Source: Fasciolopsis buskii (Eukaryota > Platyhelminthes > Trematoda > Plagiorchiida > Fasciolidae). From it: 64,000 nt of DNA. The stretch covers positions 3,524-67,523 of the forward strand of contig LUCM01007175.1 of assembly GCA_008360955.1 (NCBI GenBank), in the 5' to 3' direction. This document shows, one piece after another, positions 35,601 to 42,000 of the stretch. Both the position numbers and the translations under genes were made by a program. How positions within the stretch are numbered: the first letter of the stretch is position 1; each line of letters begins with the position of its first letter. The notes beneath the pieces are model-generated. The model was not told where the DNA came from, made no database searches, and saw only the letters and a program-made list of their open reading frames with translations.

Positions 35601-38573
35601 TGTTTAACACGGTGGACAGCACCGGAAGCTCACTCTCGTCCTCGTTCCAGCTGGAGATACCTCCACGGAAGCTCGCTGCAATGTAAGACGTATGGGGCAT
35701 TTCTGCGCAGGGTTCAATTTCACCAGCCACTTGAGAGATTGGGGACATCTACTCTCAAACCATACGGAGATACCAAAGTGGAGACGATAAACGCATGATA
35801 CGTTATAAAACAACTCTACTGCTATTTGATAATGTTACACCACATTAGGAACTATAGCCCCTCATCATCAATCAGTGTTACAGGTTACCATAATAAGGGT
35901 GAAGATCCAAGAAGAACAGGAAGTGGACCTGCACAGGAAGGAAGAGATCAGAATGCCGCTGTAACCAACACACAATCTAACTATACAAACGCAGTTTTCA
36001 ATTATTCTAATTCGACAGCAAATGACAGCACGGTCGGCCCAGTTCATGGTTAACTGTGGTATCCTTCAGTGTCCCCAGCCAGCTAGTTCACGGATCTTTC
36101 GGACCCCAACCATGAAGATGAGAAACACCGGCTTCACCTAAGTTCCCTAGGCACTTTCGCATTCCACGTTGCCACGACATCACCTGCTGACCTTTAAATG
36201 GGTCCCACTCCGTAACAGGAACGCAAAATAGGCCACGGTATGGTAGACGAGCGTTCGACATACGCAACATTTGATCCAACCAGCGTAATTTACCAAGTTT
36301 CATATGCTGAAATAACGTACTCTGAGCCGGCACGCAGTATTAGATTCCTCATTTTCACATTACCCGGTCACGTCATCCAGTCCTAGCAATACTAGGTGGT
36401 CGAAAACCTCCAACCGACGAACATCACCCAACCGCACAACAAAACAGAGCACACTGCGGCACAGTGCACACGACCTTTCAAATTCAATGAAATATCAGGC
36501 AAACGCCACAAGTGTTTCAGTCCAGCGTAAGCCGCTCTAGCCTTCGATATACATGTGTTCATCTTTACTGTCGAGCTACCATCGTTCGACACGCAGCTAC
36601 CAAGGTAAGTGAAACGGTTCACAATCGTTAGTTGCTCTCCATCCAGTACCCGGTTCGAGACTGTTGTCGTCCACTGGTGTATTAGCACTTTGTACTTTGA
36701 AGGTGCAAAGCACACTAAACCGAGCTAGACCTCGAGAGTGTCTAATGCATGTTGTGCATGACCCACGGATTCGAACAAGCACACGCCGTCATCTGCGTGA
36801 TCTAGGTCATACAACTCCTCACCATTTCCCAGTTCGACTCCTACATCCTGAAGACCCTCTAAAGTATCTTCCGTCACCTCGTCCATGACGAATCTGAACA
36901 GGAATGGAAAGATGGGACACCCTTGTCGAAAGCCACTATGCTAGTCGTTTTGAATGAACTTGGTAGTTCACCGTATACTCTCACGCGACCATAGGTATGC
37001 GAGTACAATGCTCGCAACAGGTTCACGAACTTCGCTGGCTTACCTTTCCGTTTGAAGAACACTGAATATGGTTGTCCGATCCACTGAGTCAAAAGCACCT
37101 TTCAAGTCCAGAAAGACTACGATCGCAGGGCGGCGGTGTGTCGTTAAGCAAAAGCATCTTGTTGAATAAGTTGGACGAGCTAGCCCGCCTGCAGGTAGAG
37201 AATGTGTCGTTGTGTGATATTTCCTTAAGTGATCCAATCCATTGGATCGATGAAACGTTTATTACATCGATGGCGACGCGCATACACAACCGAACGCTCT
37301 TATTCAATATTTACATAACAATCGCAATACGGAGCAATGCAAGTGATTGTGCTTAGCTATGTGTACGGCTATGTAGCAGAAAATAGTTATCGTGGCCGCA
37401 AGGGTAATCGGCATGGACTGGTCATAATCCCTGCCAAGATCATCGGCCAACACGGCTACTGTGACATCAGACTGATTACACCCATGGACGCCGCATGAGA
37501 AAGTCAGTGAACGGCAATGGACCAAATGAGCAGCAGAGGAACCGATCGCTGAGTGTTGGTCGTAGAGGACCGATATAAGCGATTTGATTTTGACTAATAA
37601 ATAAACGTTTGTCTACTAGACCTGCCCGCTGCCCGCCGGTGTCACGTATAAGCTTCAACAGTTTTGGAGTGTTACCTGGGGCCGCTGCCAATTCCATTTC
37701 TTCGGCTATCTTAGCCCACCAATTTTCACGGGCATTCTTAAGGCTTGTCGTTTATTGACGCTGCGGCTGACGACGCATCTTATTCACCTCCTTACAGTAA
37801 GGAAGAAGACATTTTTGTTTTATTATACCCAGCGACCCATGGGAAATTTAGAGTCTTTGATGAGCGCTACATCTAGAACCACAAGGGAAACCTGCTCCCG
37901 AGTGCATCGCCTGCTTGATTTGGTCCCCGCACTCGTCCTTGTTGCTGCTCTTCGAGGTTCATAGTTCGCCGGATAGTGTCTTTCCATAGCTGGTGCGAAT
38001 AAACGAATCAGACATACGTTCGACGGCCGATCGGGCGTGCGATCTGTGTCGATGGCCGTTGAGCTGCATTAATAATCGCATTAAAACTGACGCATGAACT
38101 GACTCGACATGCGTGGCCCAATACGACCTACAGTTCTGGAGTTATAGCCACTGGCATATGAGACGCGTTTTGAAGTAAACAACTGTTCCCCTTTAAACGT
38201 ATTTTCAGTTTTATATTATTTTTCTGGTAGTTTCACTAACGAAGCCGTTAGAAATTTTCAATATACTTGTCCCTGTTGTTCGCATTTTTCCATTTCAACT
38301 CGTCTAGTCAGACGTGCGGAGGCCCGACAACGTCAACGAACAGAACATGCTGTGGAGGCGCAGAAAATTCGGCAACCCAAAGGGAGCCGTACTTTCGGTC
38401 AATTAAGGCGTCCGGAACAAGTGCTCAAACAACGTCGTTTGCGCGCGAAACAGCACATGAAGAAAAAGAGGAATAACACTAAGAAAAATCATCAAGGAGA
38501 TAAATTCCGCAATAAAAAACGTGGCCCGCCACCCACACGTCGTAAACCGCCTGTGTTTAAGCATCGCAAATGA
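1132..38573 (+). CDS. DDX54: ATP-dependent RNA helicase DDX54/Dbp10, 3' part of gene (11 exons, 5' exons outside window)
   Basis: Nucleolar DEAD-box helicase that in yeast and animals acts in 60S ribosomal subunit assembly. Joining 1132-1315, 4615-4746, 7197-7407, 10682-10905, 15394-15529, 23544-23605, 26303-26440, 28801-29027, 30358-30510, 34730-35010 and 38308-38573 gives about 670 residues in one frame; every intron is GT-AG and all phases match. Seen in order: motif III FSATLP, motif IV region FFATKHH, motif [12 protein letters not shown], motif [13 protein letters not shown], then the Dbp10-specific C-terminal domain ([42 protein letters not shown]) and a lysine/arginine-rich tail with [14 protein letters not shown]. 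This order and wording match animal DDX54 rather than other DEAD-box proteins. The N-terminal Q motif, Walker A and DEAD box, roughly 240 residues, must lie upstream. The linker after TIFEALGR is shorter than in human DDX54. Exon limits were set by eye. Confidence 0.95.
1960..2150 (+). repeat. SINE-like repeat (diverged copy)
   Basis: Shares the order 'gtagatggtaatttgctatc', 'cggctcgt..cacacctgacc', 'gaccttatgcgattctatgcc' and 'gtcactacactcgtgg' with copies at 6300-6580 and 62815-63095. The tRNA-like head is not clear here. Confidence 0.6.
3130..3215 (-). repeat. Dispersed repeat core (CGGCAATAA...TTTTGTTCAT)
   Basis: The reverse complement reads gagcggcaataattgtgaaa, then ccgtgtcctcc and aaattttgttcattcatc. 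It matches the cores at 26727-26790 and 40850-40925. It belongs to the same repeat group as the foldback at 40508-40787. Confidence 0.6.
3675..4080 (+). mobile_element. RTE-type LINE fragment, 3' end
   Basis: Encodes the C-terminal tail of an RTE-like reverse transcriptase protein ([47 protein letters not shown]) followed by a short 3' UTR. Nearly the same sequence recurs at 11650-12000. 5'-truncated, with a single open frame at 3641-4027; not a host gene. Confidence 0.8.
4615..4746 (+). CDS. DDX54: DDX54 exon: start of RecA-like domain 2, motif IV
   Basis: Forty-four codons between TTTTACAG and GTAAGT. Encodes [19 protein letters not shown] and [16 protein letters not shown]. The FFATKHH stretch is the DDX54 form of motif IV. 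Phase 0 at both ends. Confidence 0.93.
5440..6310 (+). mobile_element. RTE-type LINE fragment, second subfamily
   Basis: Frameshifted tail of an RTE protein ([19 protein letters not shown] then [12 protein letters not shown]). The DNA matches the + copies at 59685-60620 and 48650-49200, including shared 3' UTR text around 'agtaaccaaaac'. No intact ORF. Confidence 0.65.
6290..6580 (+). repeat. tRNA-derived SINE-like repeat
   Basis: Has a B-box-like ggtttgaatcc at about 6364-6374, followed by the family core (gtcatttcgatggtagatga, cacgcctgaccca, tttatgcaattctataccac). It ends near a tract with 'cactcgtacgtaaagcat'. It is closest to the 62815 copy. Confidence 0.65.
7197..7407 (+). CDS. DDX54: DDX54 exon: motifs V and first half of VI
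   Basis: Acceptor ATTCAG at 7191-7196. Encodes [17 protein letters not shown], then [20 protein letters not shown] (motif V) and FLHRVG. The donor GTACGT interrupts motif VI after the first base of the Gly codon, so HRVG and RVARAGR are on different exons. Length to the conserved SGLD equals human. Confidence 0.95.
7408..10681 (+). other. DDX54 intron without assigned features
   Basis: About 3.3 kb with scattered short ORFs and no element that I can name. Parts near 8880-9650 look like old repeat sequence, but I could not tie them to a family. Confidence 0.5.
10682..10905 (+). CDS. DDX54: DDX54 exon: second half of motif VI and post-helicase segment
   Basis: Begins after CGAACAG and completes motif VI ([13 protein letters not shown]). 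Then [12 protein letters not shown], the usual DDX54 continuation. Ends in phase 0 at a strong GTAAGT donor. Confidence 0.95.
11354..12290 (+). mobile_element. RTE-type LINE fragment with 3' UTR
   Basis: A 210-residue open frame (11354-11986) covers the post-RT region and C-terminal tail: [48 protein letters not shown] and [10 protein letters not shown]. This is the best-preserved copy in the window. The 3' UTR ends near 12290 with a GATGATAATGATGAT-like tail, also found at 21069-21165. The RT core is absent. Confidence 0.85.
12674..13325. mobile_element. Foldback / MITE-like element with ~100-bp inverted arms
   Basis: The left arm begins aagtctcgaagaggtgacgc. The right arm, ending at 13325, is its reverse complement with few mismatches; the match runs through 'caagctatggcttaacgtag' and 'tatcggttggtgct' to about 12775 / 13222. 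The interior (about 450 bp) has no transposase that I recognise. No clear target-site duplication was seen. Confidence 0.8.
13326..15393 (+). other. DDX54 intron without assigned features
   Basis: Only short ORFs without recognisable similarity and no clear repeat. Ends in the branch/acceptor region of the exon at 15394. Confidence 0.45.
15394..15529 (+). CDS. DDX54: DDX54 exon: RPxASxESxRRAKEL segment
   Basis: Acceptor TTTCCTAG. Encodes [20 protein letters not shown] and VHPVF, matching the conserved stretch of DDX54 after the helicase core. Ends in phase 1 before GTGAGT. Confidence 0.92.
15530..17330 (+). other. DDX54 intron, mostly unassigned
   Basis: A diverged SINE-core-like stretch at about 16205-16290 (ttacacctgacat..., gtgccattccaagtttcatg) is the only suggestion of a known repeat here. 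Nothing coding was recognised. Confidence 0.4.
17340..19850 (+). mobile_element. RTE-type LINE, degenerate 5' half
   Basis: The segment from 19340 reads, across frameshifts, [20 protein letters not shown] followed by [14 protein letters not shown]. This is the linker before the RT domain and the start of RT in RTE elements. The 17340-18400 part is GC-richer, non-coding and looks like a 5' leader. Heavily mutated; limits approximate. Confidence 0.55.
19855..20209 (-). other. GC-rich segment of unknown origin beside gap
   Basis: On the minus strand an 85-codon frame (20115-19858) encodes a polar peptide with [14 protein letters not shown] and a C-terminal IDTRRR. Base composition differs from the surrounding intron. 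It could be the edge of an LTR element or another repeat cut by the gap; I do not recognise it. Confidence 0.3.
20210..21068. other. Assembly gap (859 N)
   Basis: A run of N. Flanking matches suggest that repeats caused it. Confidence 1.
21069..21170 (+). mobile_element. RTE LINE 3' UTR end
   Basis: Matches 12175-12265: 'taactctgggg', 'cggtcagtg', 'cttgccttg' and then a GATGATGATGACGATGAT tail. It is probably the 3' end of the + element whose 5' half stops at 19850, with the gap inside it. Confidence 0.6.
21700..23360 (-). mobile_element. RTE-type LINE, degenerate RT region
   Basis: The minus strand, across several frameshifts, reads [20 protein letters not shown], then SPDEF...[43 protein letters not shown] and [13 protein letters not shown]. 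These are the pre-RT linker and RT motifs 1-3 of an RTE element, with stop codons in between. The downstream limit is uncertain. Confidence 0.7.
23544..23605 (+). CDS. DDX54: DDX54 short exon (62 nt)
   Basis: Acceptor TTCATTCAG and donor GTGAGT. Completes a Pro codon (phase 1 in, phase 0 out) and encodes [20 protein letters not shown], which lines up with the human segment just before ATIFE. Small, but supported by both phase fit and similarity. Confidence 0.82.
24240..24455 (+). repeat. tRNA-derived SINE-like repeat
   Basis: B-box ggttcgaatct at about 24279-24289, then 'ttgccatccggctcgttagc' and 'acacctgtcccgtt', the family core. The 3' part is diverged. Confidence 0.6.
26303..26440 (+). 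CDS. DDX54: DDX54 exon: TIFEA...[10 protein letters not shown]
   Basis: Forty-six codons between TTTTAG and [26 protein letters not shown] and the basic [15 protein letters not shown] match the conserved part of DDX54 starting ATIFEI in human. A long (TA)n tract begins only 110 bp into the following intron. Confidence 0.92.
26551..26618. repeat. (TA)34 microsatellite inside a perfect palindrome
   Basis: Thirty-four TA units flanked by ATGGC on the left (26546-26550) and GCCAT on the right (26619-26623), so the whole 78-bp block is self-complementary. It lies in the DDX54 intron 110 bp after an exon. Confidence 0.95.
26700..26800 (+). repeat. Dispersed repeat core copy
   Basis: Contains gcgacaataactgcgaaacc, ggtcgtgtgctcccggg and aaattttgttcactcatcc, close to 40840-40930 and to the reverse complement of 3130-3215. 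Confidence 0.65.
27525..27750 (+). repeat. Partial foldback-family copy
   Basis: Matches the centre and right arm of the element at 40508-40787 ('aaaccaatactttcggacct', 'gaccgacagaaatcc', 'gtgattcttaaatg', 'taacgattcaaatgtgattc'). The left arm is replaced by the dispersed core ending aaattttgttcatccatccg. Confidence 0.7.
28801..29027 (+). CDS. DDX54: DDX54 exon: DBP10 C-terminal domain
   Basis: Acceptor CATACTAG. Acidic [15 protein letters not shown] is followed by [19 protein letters not shown] and [13 protein letters not shown], typical of the DBP10CT domain. The donor was taken at GTGCGT, leaving phase 2. The GT two bases earlier would break the frame with the next exon. Confidence 0.9.
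29740..29900 (+). repeat. SINE-like core (diverged)
   Basis: Contains 'cacctgctcgttaccacacctga' in two overlapping parts and 'gagttgcggttccc', resembling the core of the other SINE-like copies. The tRNA-like head is poor. Confidence 0.4.
30358..30510 (+). CDS. DDX54: DDX54 exon: WDRRRKRYV / [13 protein letters not shown]
   Basis: Starts after TTCTTCTGCAG and ends at GTAAGA in phase 2. Encodes [15 protein letters not shown] and [18 protein letters not shown], the end of the Dbp10 C-terminal domain. Confidence 0.93.
31540..32050 (-). mobile_element. RTE-type LINE fragment, 3' end
   Basis: Minus-strand frame 32048-31704 encodes [33 protein letters not shown] and [14 protein letters not shown], the RTE tail. 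The 3' UTR (31540-31700) matches 35890-36060. It lies directly beside the CR1-like element that follows. Confidence 0.8.
32280..34640 (+). mobile_element. CR1-like LINE, nearly full-length coding region, decayed
   Basis: An endonuclease domain opens with [20 protein letters not shown], has VGDFNH near 32645-32660 and RSDHCLLLL near 32795. The RT part reads [20 protein letters not shown], a damaged motif A ([10 protein letters not shown]) and [13 protein letters not shown] with the catalytic YADD at 33914-33925. The CR1-type tail follows ([25 protein letters not shown]). Many frameshifts and stops make it inactive. Confidence 0.8.
34730..35010 (+). CDS. DDX54: DDX54 exon: YAQWLKR and low-complexity basic linker
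   Basis: Acceptor CTTTACAG completes an Arg codon, followed by [12 protein letters not shown] (human has a similar LYQKWKQK). The rest is a poorly conserved lysine-rich linker ([12 protein letters not shown]). Ends in phase 1 at GTGAGT. Confidence 0.88.
35436..35454. repeat. Short (TA)n tract
   Basis: About nine TA units in an AT-rich stretch within the DDX54 intron. Confidence 0.8.
35890..37260 (-). mobile_element. RTE-type LINE with RT domain and 3' end, decayed
   Basis: The minus strand encodes [17 protein letters not shown], then [54 protein letters not shown] (catalytic box, Tyr replaced by His), [30 protein letters not shown] and [16 protein letters not shown]. The 3' UTR is shared with 31540-31700. 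It is the longest RTE coding stretch here, with stops between segments. Confidence 0.85.
38308..38573 (+). CDS. DDX54: DDX54 terminal exon
   Basis: Acceptor TCGTCTAG, then [32 protein letters not shown] and a very basic end ([20 protein letters not shown]) closing in FKHRK and TGA at 38571-38573. The [10 protein letters not shown] motif matches the conserved DDX54 tail. Confidence 0.93.
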
Positions 38574-38600
38574 GCTGTTTAAATTTAGGACTTTGTATAT

Positions 38601-38606
38601 AATAAA
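38601..38606 (+). terminator. DDX54 poly(A) signal
   Basis: A consensus AATAAA sits 28 bases after the DDX54 stop codon, implying a very short 3' UTR. Confidence 0.7.
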
Positions 38607-38702
38607 ATTCTTACTTCAATTGTCTCTAAAAGGTCAACTGCCTTCGACGGACGCCAATCTCAACCTTGTATTTGATGAATCAATGGCCAGTTGTTGAGAT
38701 TT

Positions 38703-38708
38703 TTTAAT
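38703..38708 (-). terminator. Candidate COG5 poly(A) signal (ATTAAA)
   Basis: ATTAAA, the commonest variant signal, lies on the minus strand 173 bases past the COG5 stop. I found no AATAAA on that strand within the spacer. Confidence 0.45.
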
Positions 38709-38880
38709 CGTATAAAATAACGGATGGGAATTATCAATCGGGTTACTACAGTTTGAAACGTCGCGCAACGCAAGTGAAAAGACGGAGAGGGTTACAGCGC
38801 TATGGTTGCGAAAATATACGAACAGAATATAACACAGCCTTGAGTAGACCTGGTCGTGCAGGTAAAGAGCGCGAGTGTGC

Positions 38881-39021
38881 TCACGCGCTGATAGCCGAAG
38901 GTTCGGAGGACGGTGATTTGGCTGAGGGTACCGATTGTTCCGAATCACTGAAATGATGTTGGAGGAACGCTCGTAATTGCAGATAAATTGGTGTATACTC
39001 CCGTTGCTGCCGCATTTCCAC
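38881..39021 (-). CDS. COG5: COG5 terminal exon
   Basis: Acceptor TTTCAAG. Encodes VEMRQQREYTPIYLQLRAFL and a serine-rich end, stop TGA at 38883-38881. It matches the human C-terminus SREGKEFAPVYPIMVQLL. The preceding intron is 266 bp. Confidence 0.92.
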   Translation of the reverse strand: MEMRQQREYTPIYLQLRAFLQHHFSDSEQSVPSAKSPSSEPSAISA

Positions 39022-42000
39022 CTTGAAATGGAAAAAGAAAGCAACATCATATAGGTATACACACAAAGTCAGTTTAAAACTCAGCACGACTCCAATGCGA
39101 CAACACACTAAGATACTAATTCTTGGAGAGAACACAGACGACCAACTGTATCAGGATTTATAAATCAGACTCGAAAGTCGCGCAATCCTGCCCGTGTGCA
39201 CTCCTACAGAGCGTAAATAAATTTCGGTCGGTTGACTTGGCAGAGAAAAATGTGGATGAGTCGAAAATATACAAAAAACTGTCGTACCTCTCGTGCGTAT
39301 ACAGAAAGTCCATTCCTTAGGAATGTCAGTCGTTCGGCTTCAGTTCGACCAGATTGAATCCATTTCACATACTGGGTCACGGACCAGCCGGCGGTGTCGT
39401 GTGGAGAACGTATTTCAGCGGGGGCTCGACTGAAAAGATGTTGGCATATCAGACTTGGCGGAATGCATCGATCAAGTTTAGTGACCCCAATCCTGTCGTT
39501 TGGGTTCGTGAACGCCTGATCAATATAAAGTGTGGGCTAGGTGGTATTAGGTTCTTACAGCCGCGGTCTGATCCGAAAAAAAAATAAGTGCATGAGTATT
39601 ACACTGTTGTTGGATGTCTAATTTTTAGATCTCACTTTGCCAGCCGATCATATGACAAGTGACCTTGTACCCACCTTTTGACGCCCAAGAAACAATGAGG
39701 TTCATACTTATTTTCTACCCCTTCTAAAGCGTGAATATTTCCGTCAATAGATAAATTATAAGATATTGGACTTGTTGAGGATGCAATACTCATCTTCCTC
39801 AAAAGCATGCCTGAAGCGTAAGGACCACACAAAGTTCACAAGTTGGAGTCACTAATGTGGTTTCTGTAGTAATAATACATTCAGGTGCTAGGAATAGAAA
39901 CGGAAGAACGAATGAAAGTCACAAAGCGGTTGGCTGTCGACCCAAGCCATCAAGAAAAACGTTTACACTGTATAGTCCGTAGCTTAAAGGCCAAGCTGTT
40001 CGTAATGCGAAGACGTTTGGTTTTACAGACAACAAATTAGGACGCGTTGATGGCACAATTGGTCATAGGTGACAGCAGTATGACTCGCCGAGAATCAGTA
40101 ATGGTTTCACATATTAATGTAACGATAAGAATACGGAAACGAAATGCAGAATCCCAGTTCAGGTTGTCGTTGTTAGCGATACAGCTAGCGTTACCAGCAG
40201 ACCACGTTAGATTTGCAAGAAGCACTCTGAATTTTGACGATGTCGAGAGGAGACCATACCGAAATCCCCCTAACATGTCTATAGTATTCGTTGTGAACCA
40301 ACAAAGGATGCTAAATGTACACCGTGATGTCCGCAAAATATTCTACAACCAATTTGATGGAATGTGCCTTGGCGTGGCCGACAACGAGATCATTCATCGG
40401 ACCGTGCCGTTGTCACGTAAATTCTATGGAACTAAACGCTGCATTTAGTATGCACTGAAACAGCAATTCCCTGACTACACTGTAACGGTGACAAACAAAT
40501 TTCCTATCTTACTAGAATCTCATTTGAATTGTTAGGAGCGTGAATGGATGGTAAATCCATTTAAGAATCATGTAATGATTCGTGGTAGGACTTTCGTCGG
40601 TCAGGCAAGGCTAACCTTCATCCATCCGTATGTCAACAATACTGCTGAGAAGTAAAAACCAATACTTTCGGACCTTGTGCCCCCTTTCTGAAGGTTAGTC
40701 TTACCCGACCGACGAATCACCATGTGATTCTTAAATGGAATTACCATCCATTCGCGCTCTTAACGATTCAACTGAGATTCTAGTGAGAAACTAAGAAAGG
40801 AACGCACTAGTGTAGGAATGACTGGACAGAACTATACCGGATACGCATGCCTAAAGAGCGGCAATAACCGCGAAACCGGTCGTGTGCTCCCGGGGTAATT
40901 TTATTCATCCATCCGTATGCGAAATATGGTACTAAGAAGCAAAAAGGTCCCATCGTTTGGCTAGTACGAAAAAAGTTAGGGTAAAGAATAAGGGATAATT
41001 GCTGGCCGAATTTCGATCGTACATGACAATTTCGGCCTGACATACCTCGACTATTTCTTCCGTAGAGGCGATTAAATAGGGTTTTAGTGCACAAAGTTGA
41101 GCATATTTCTCGGGCACAAGTTCGGCCAGCGACAACCCCAGGTTGGGCTGCGTGAGTGGACCTAAAGCCGCAGCAAGCTCCACGCAGTCCGTTGCCAGTT
41201 GCAGTTGTCCGGCTTCACTTAACGGTCGGACCAAACTGATATGTACTAGAAACGCATCAATCCAACGACAAAGATGTGGTCGAATAGCTTCTAGCAGTGC
41301 AGCCTCACCGCAGAAGTAGCAACCATTCCCGGAAATCGCAAGCCGAAGGTCCGGAGACACTTGTGTATTGTTCCCGTCGACTCGCGTCGACAACGACCGC
41401 GTCAGTCCCGAGAAAAACTGTCTTCGCACGCGATTGACAAATTGCTGAAACAAGAAAATGTTATGTAACACTGGGAAATGCTATCAAGGAAATCGTATAG
41501 GGAGAACTGTGATGCTGTAATATATCCATTCGTCAACATACCATTTCTGTTGGCTTTTCATCATTATCGCACCATTTGTTGGCTTTGCAGCATTCCTTAT
41601 CTCTTTCGCATCGTTTCTCATCACGTGGTGATTTTCATTCAGCCACATTGGTCTTATTCTGATTTTATTCATCCACCACTGTTCAACGTTACTCTCGCCA
41701 TCAATAAACTGGACATGAACTGAAATTAACCTGAAGCCACTGACCTGTTCGCCCGGTTACGTGCCAACCGATGGCCAAGAGTGAGCATTGAATTTCGTTC
41801 AAATGGCACAGTCATTTCGACGAACAGCAATCACAGGGATATCTTCCTCGAAAAACCGTGTCTAATTTCCATCATGAACCTTGAGAGTTCGGACTTTGAT
41901 ATCCTTGTGGGTAAGGTCACCACAATGGCAGTACCCAAACGACCAGTAATTGGGAATGTTACCCAACAAAAATTCAACTCAACGTCTCAGTTAGTTTTCC

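Larger units (their letters stand above)
38574..38880. other. Convergent intergenic spacer DDX54/COG5
   Basis: Only 307 bp separate the stop codons of the two tail-to-tail genes. The spacer holds an AATAAA for the + gene and an ATTAAA (minus strand, 38708-38703) for the - gene. Read-through past either site would give overlapping antisense 3' ends. Confidence 0.8.
39516..41045 (-). other. COG5 intron with unassigned + ORF
   Basis: Besides the foldback and core repeats at 40508-40930, it has a + strand open frame at 40047-40448 (133 codons). I cannot assign it to any family. It has no visible splice partners. Confidence 0.4.

Noticed and set aside
38753..38956. Basic 67-codon + strand ORF just after DDX54
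   Set aside because: Largely antisense to the COG5 terminal exon; the DDX54 reading frame already ends at 38573.
39354..39587. 77-codon + strand ORF as a gene
   Set aside because: Shadow of the COG5 exon at 39515-39288 on the other strand.
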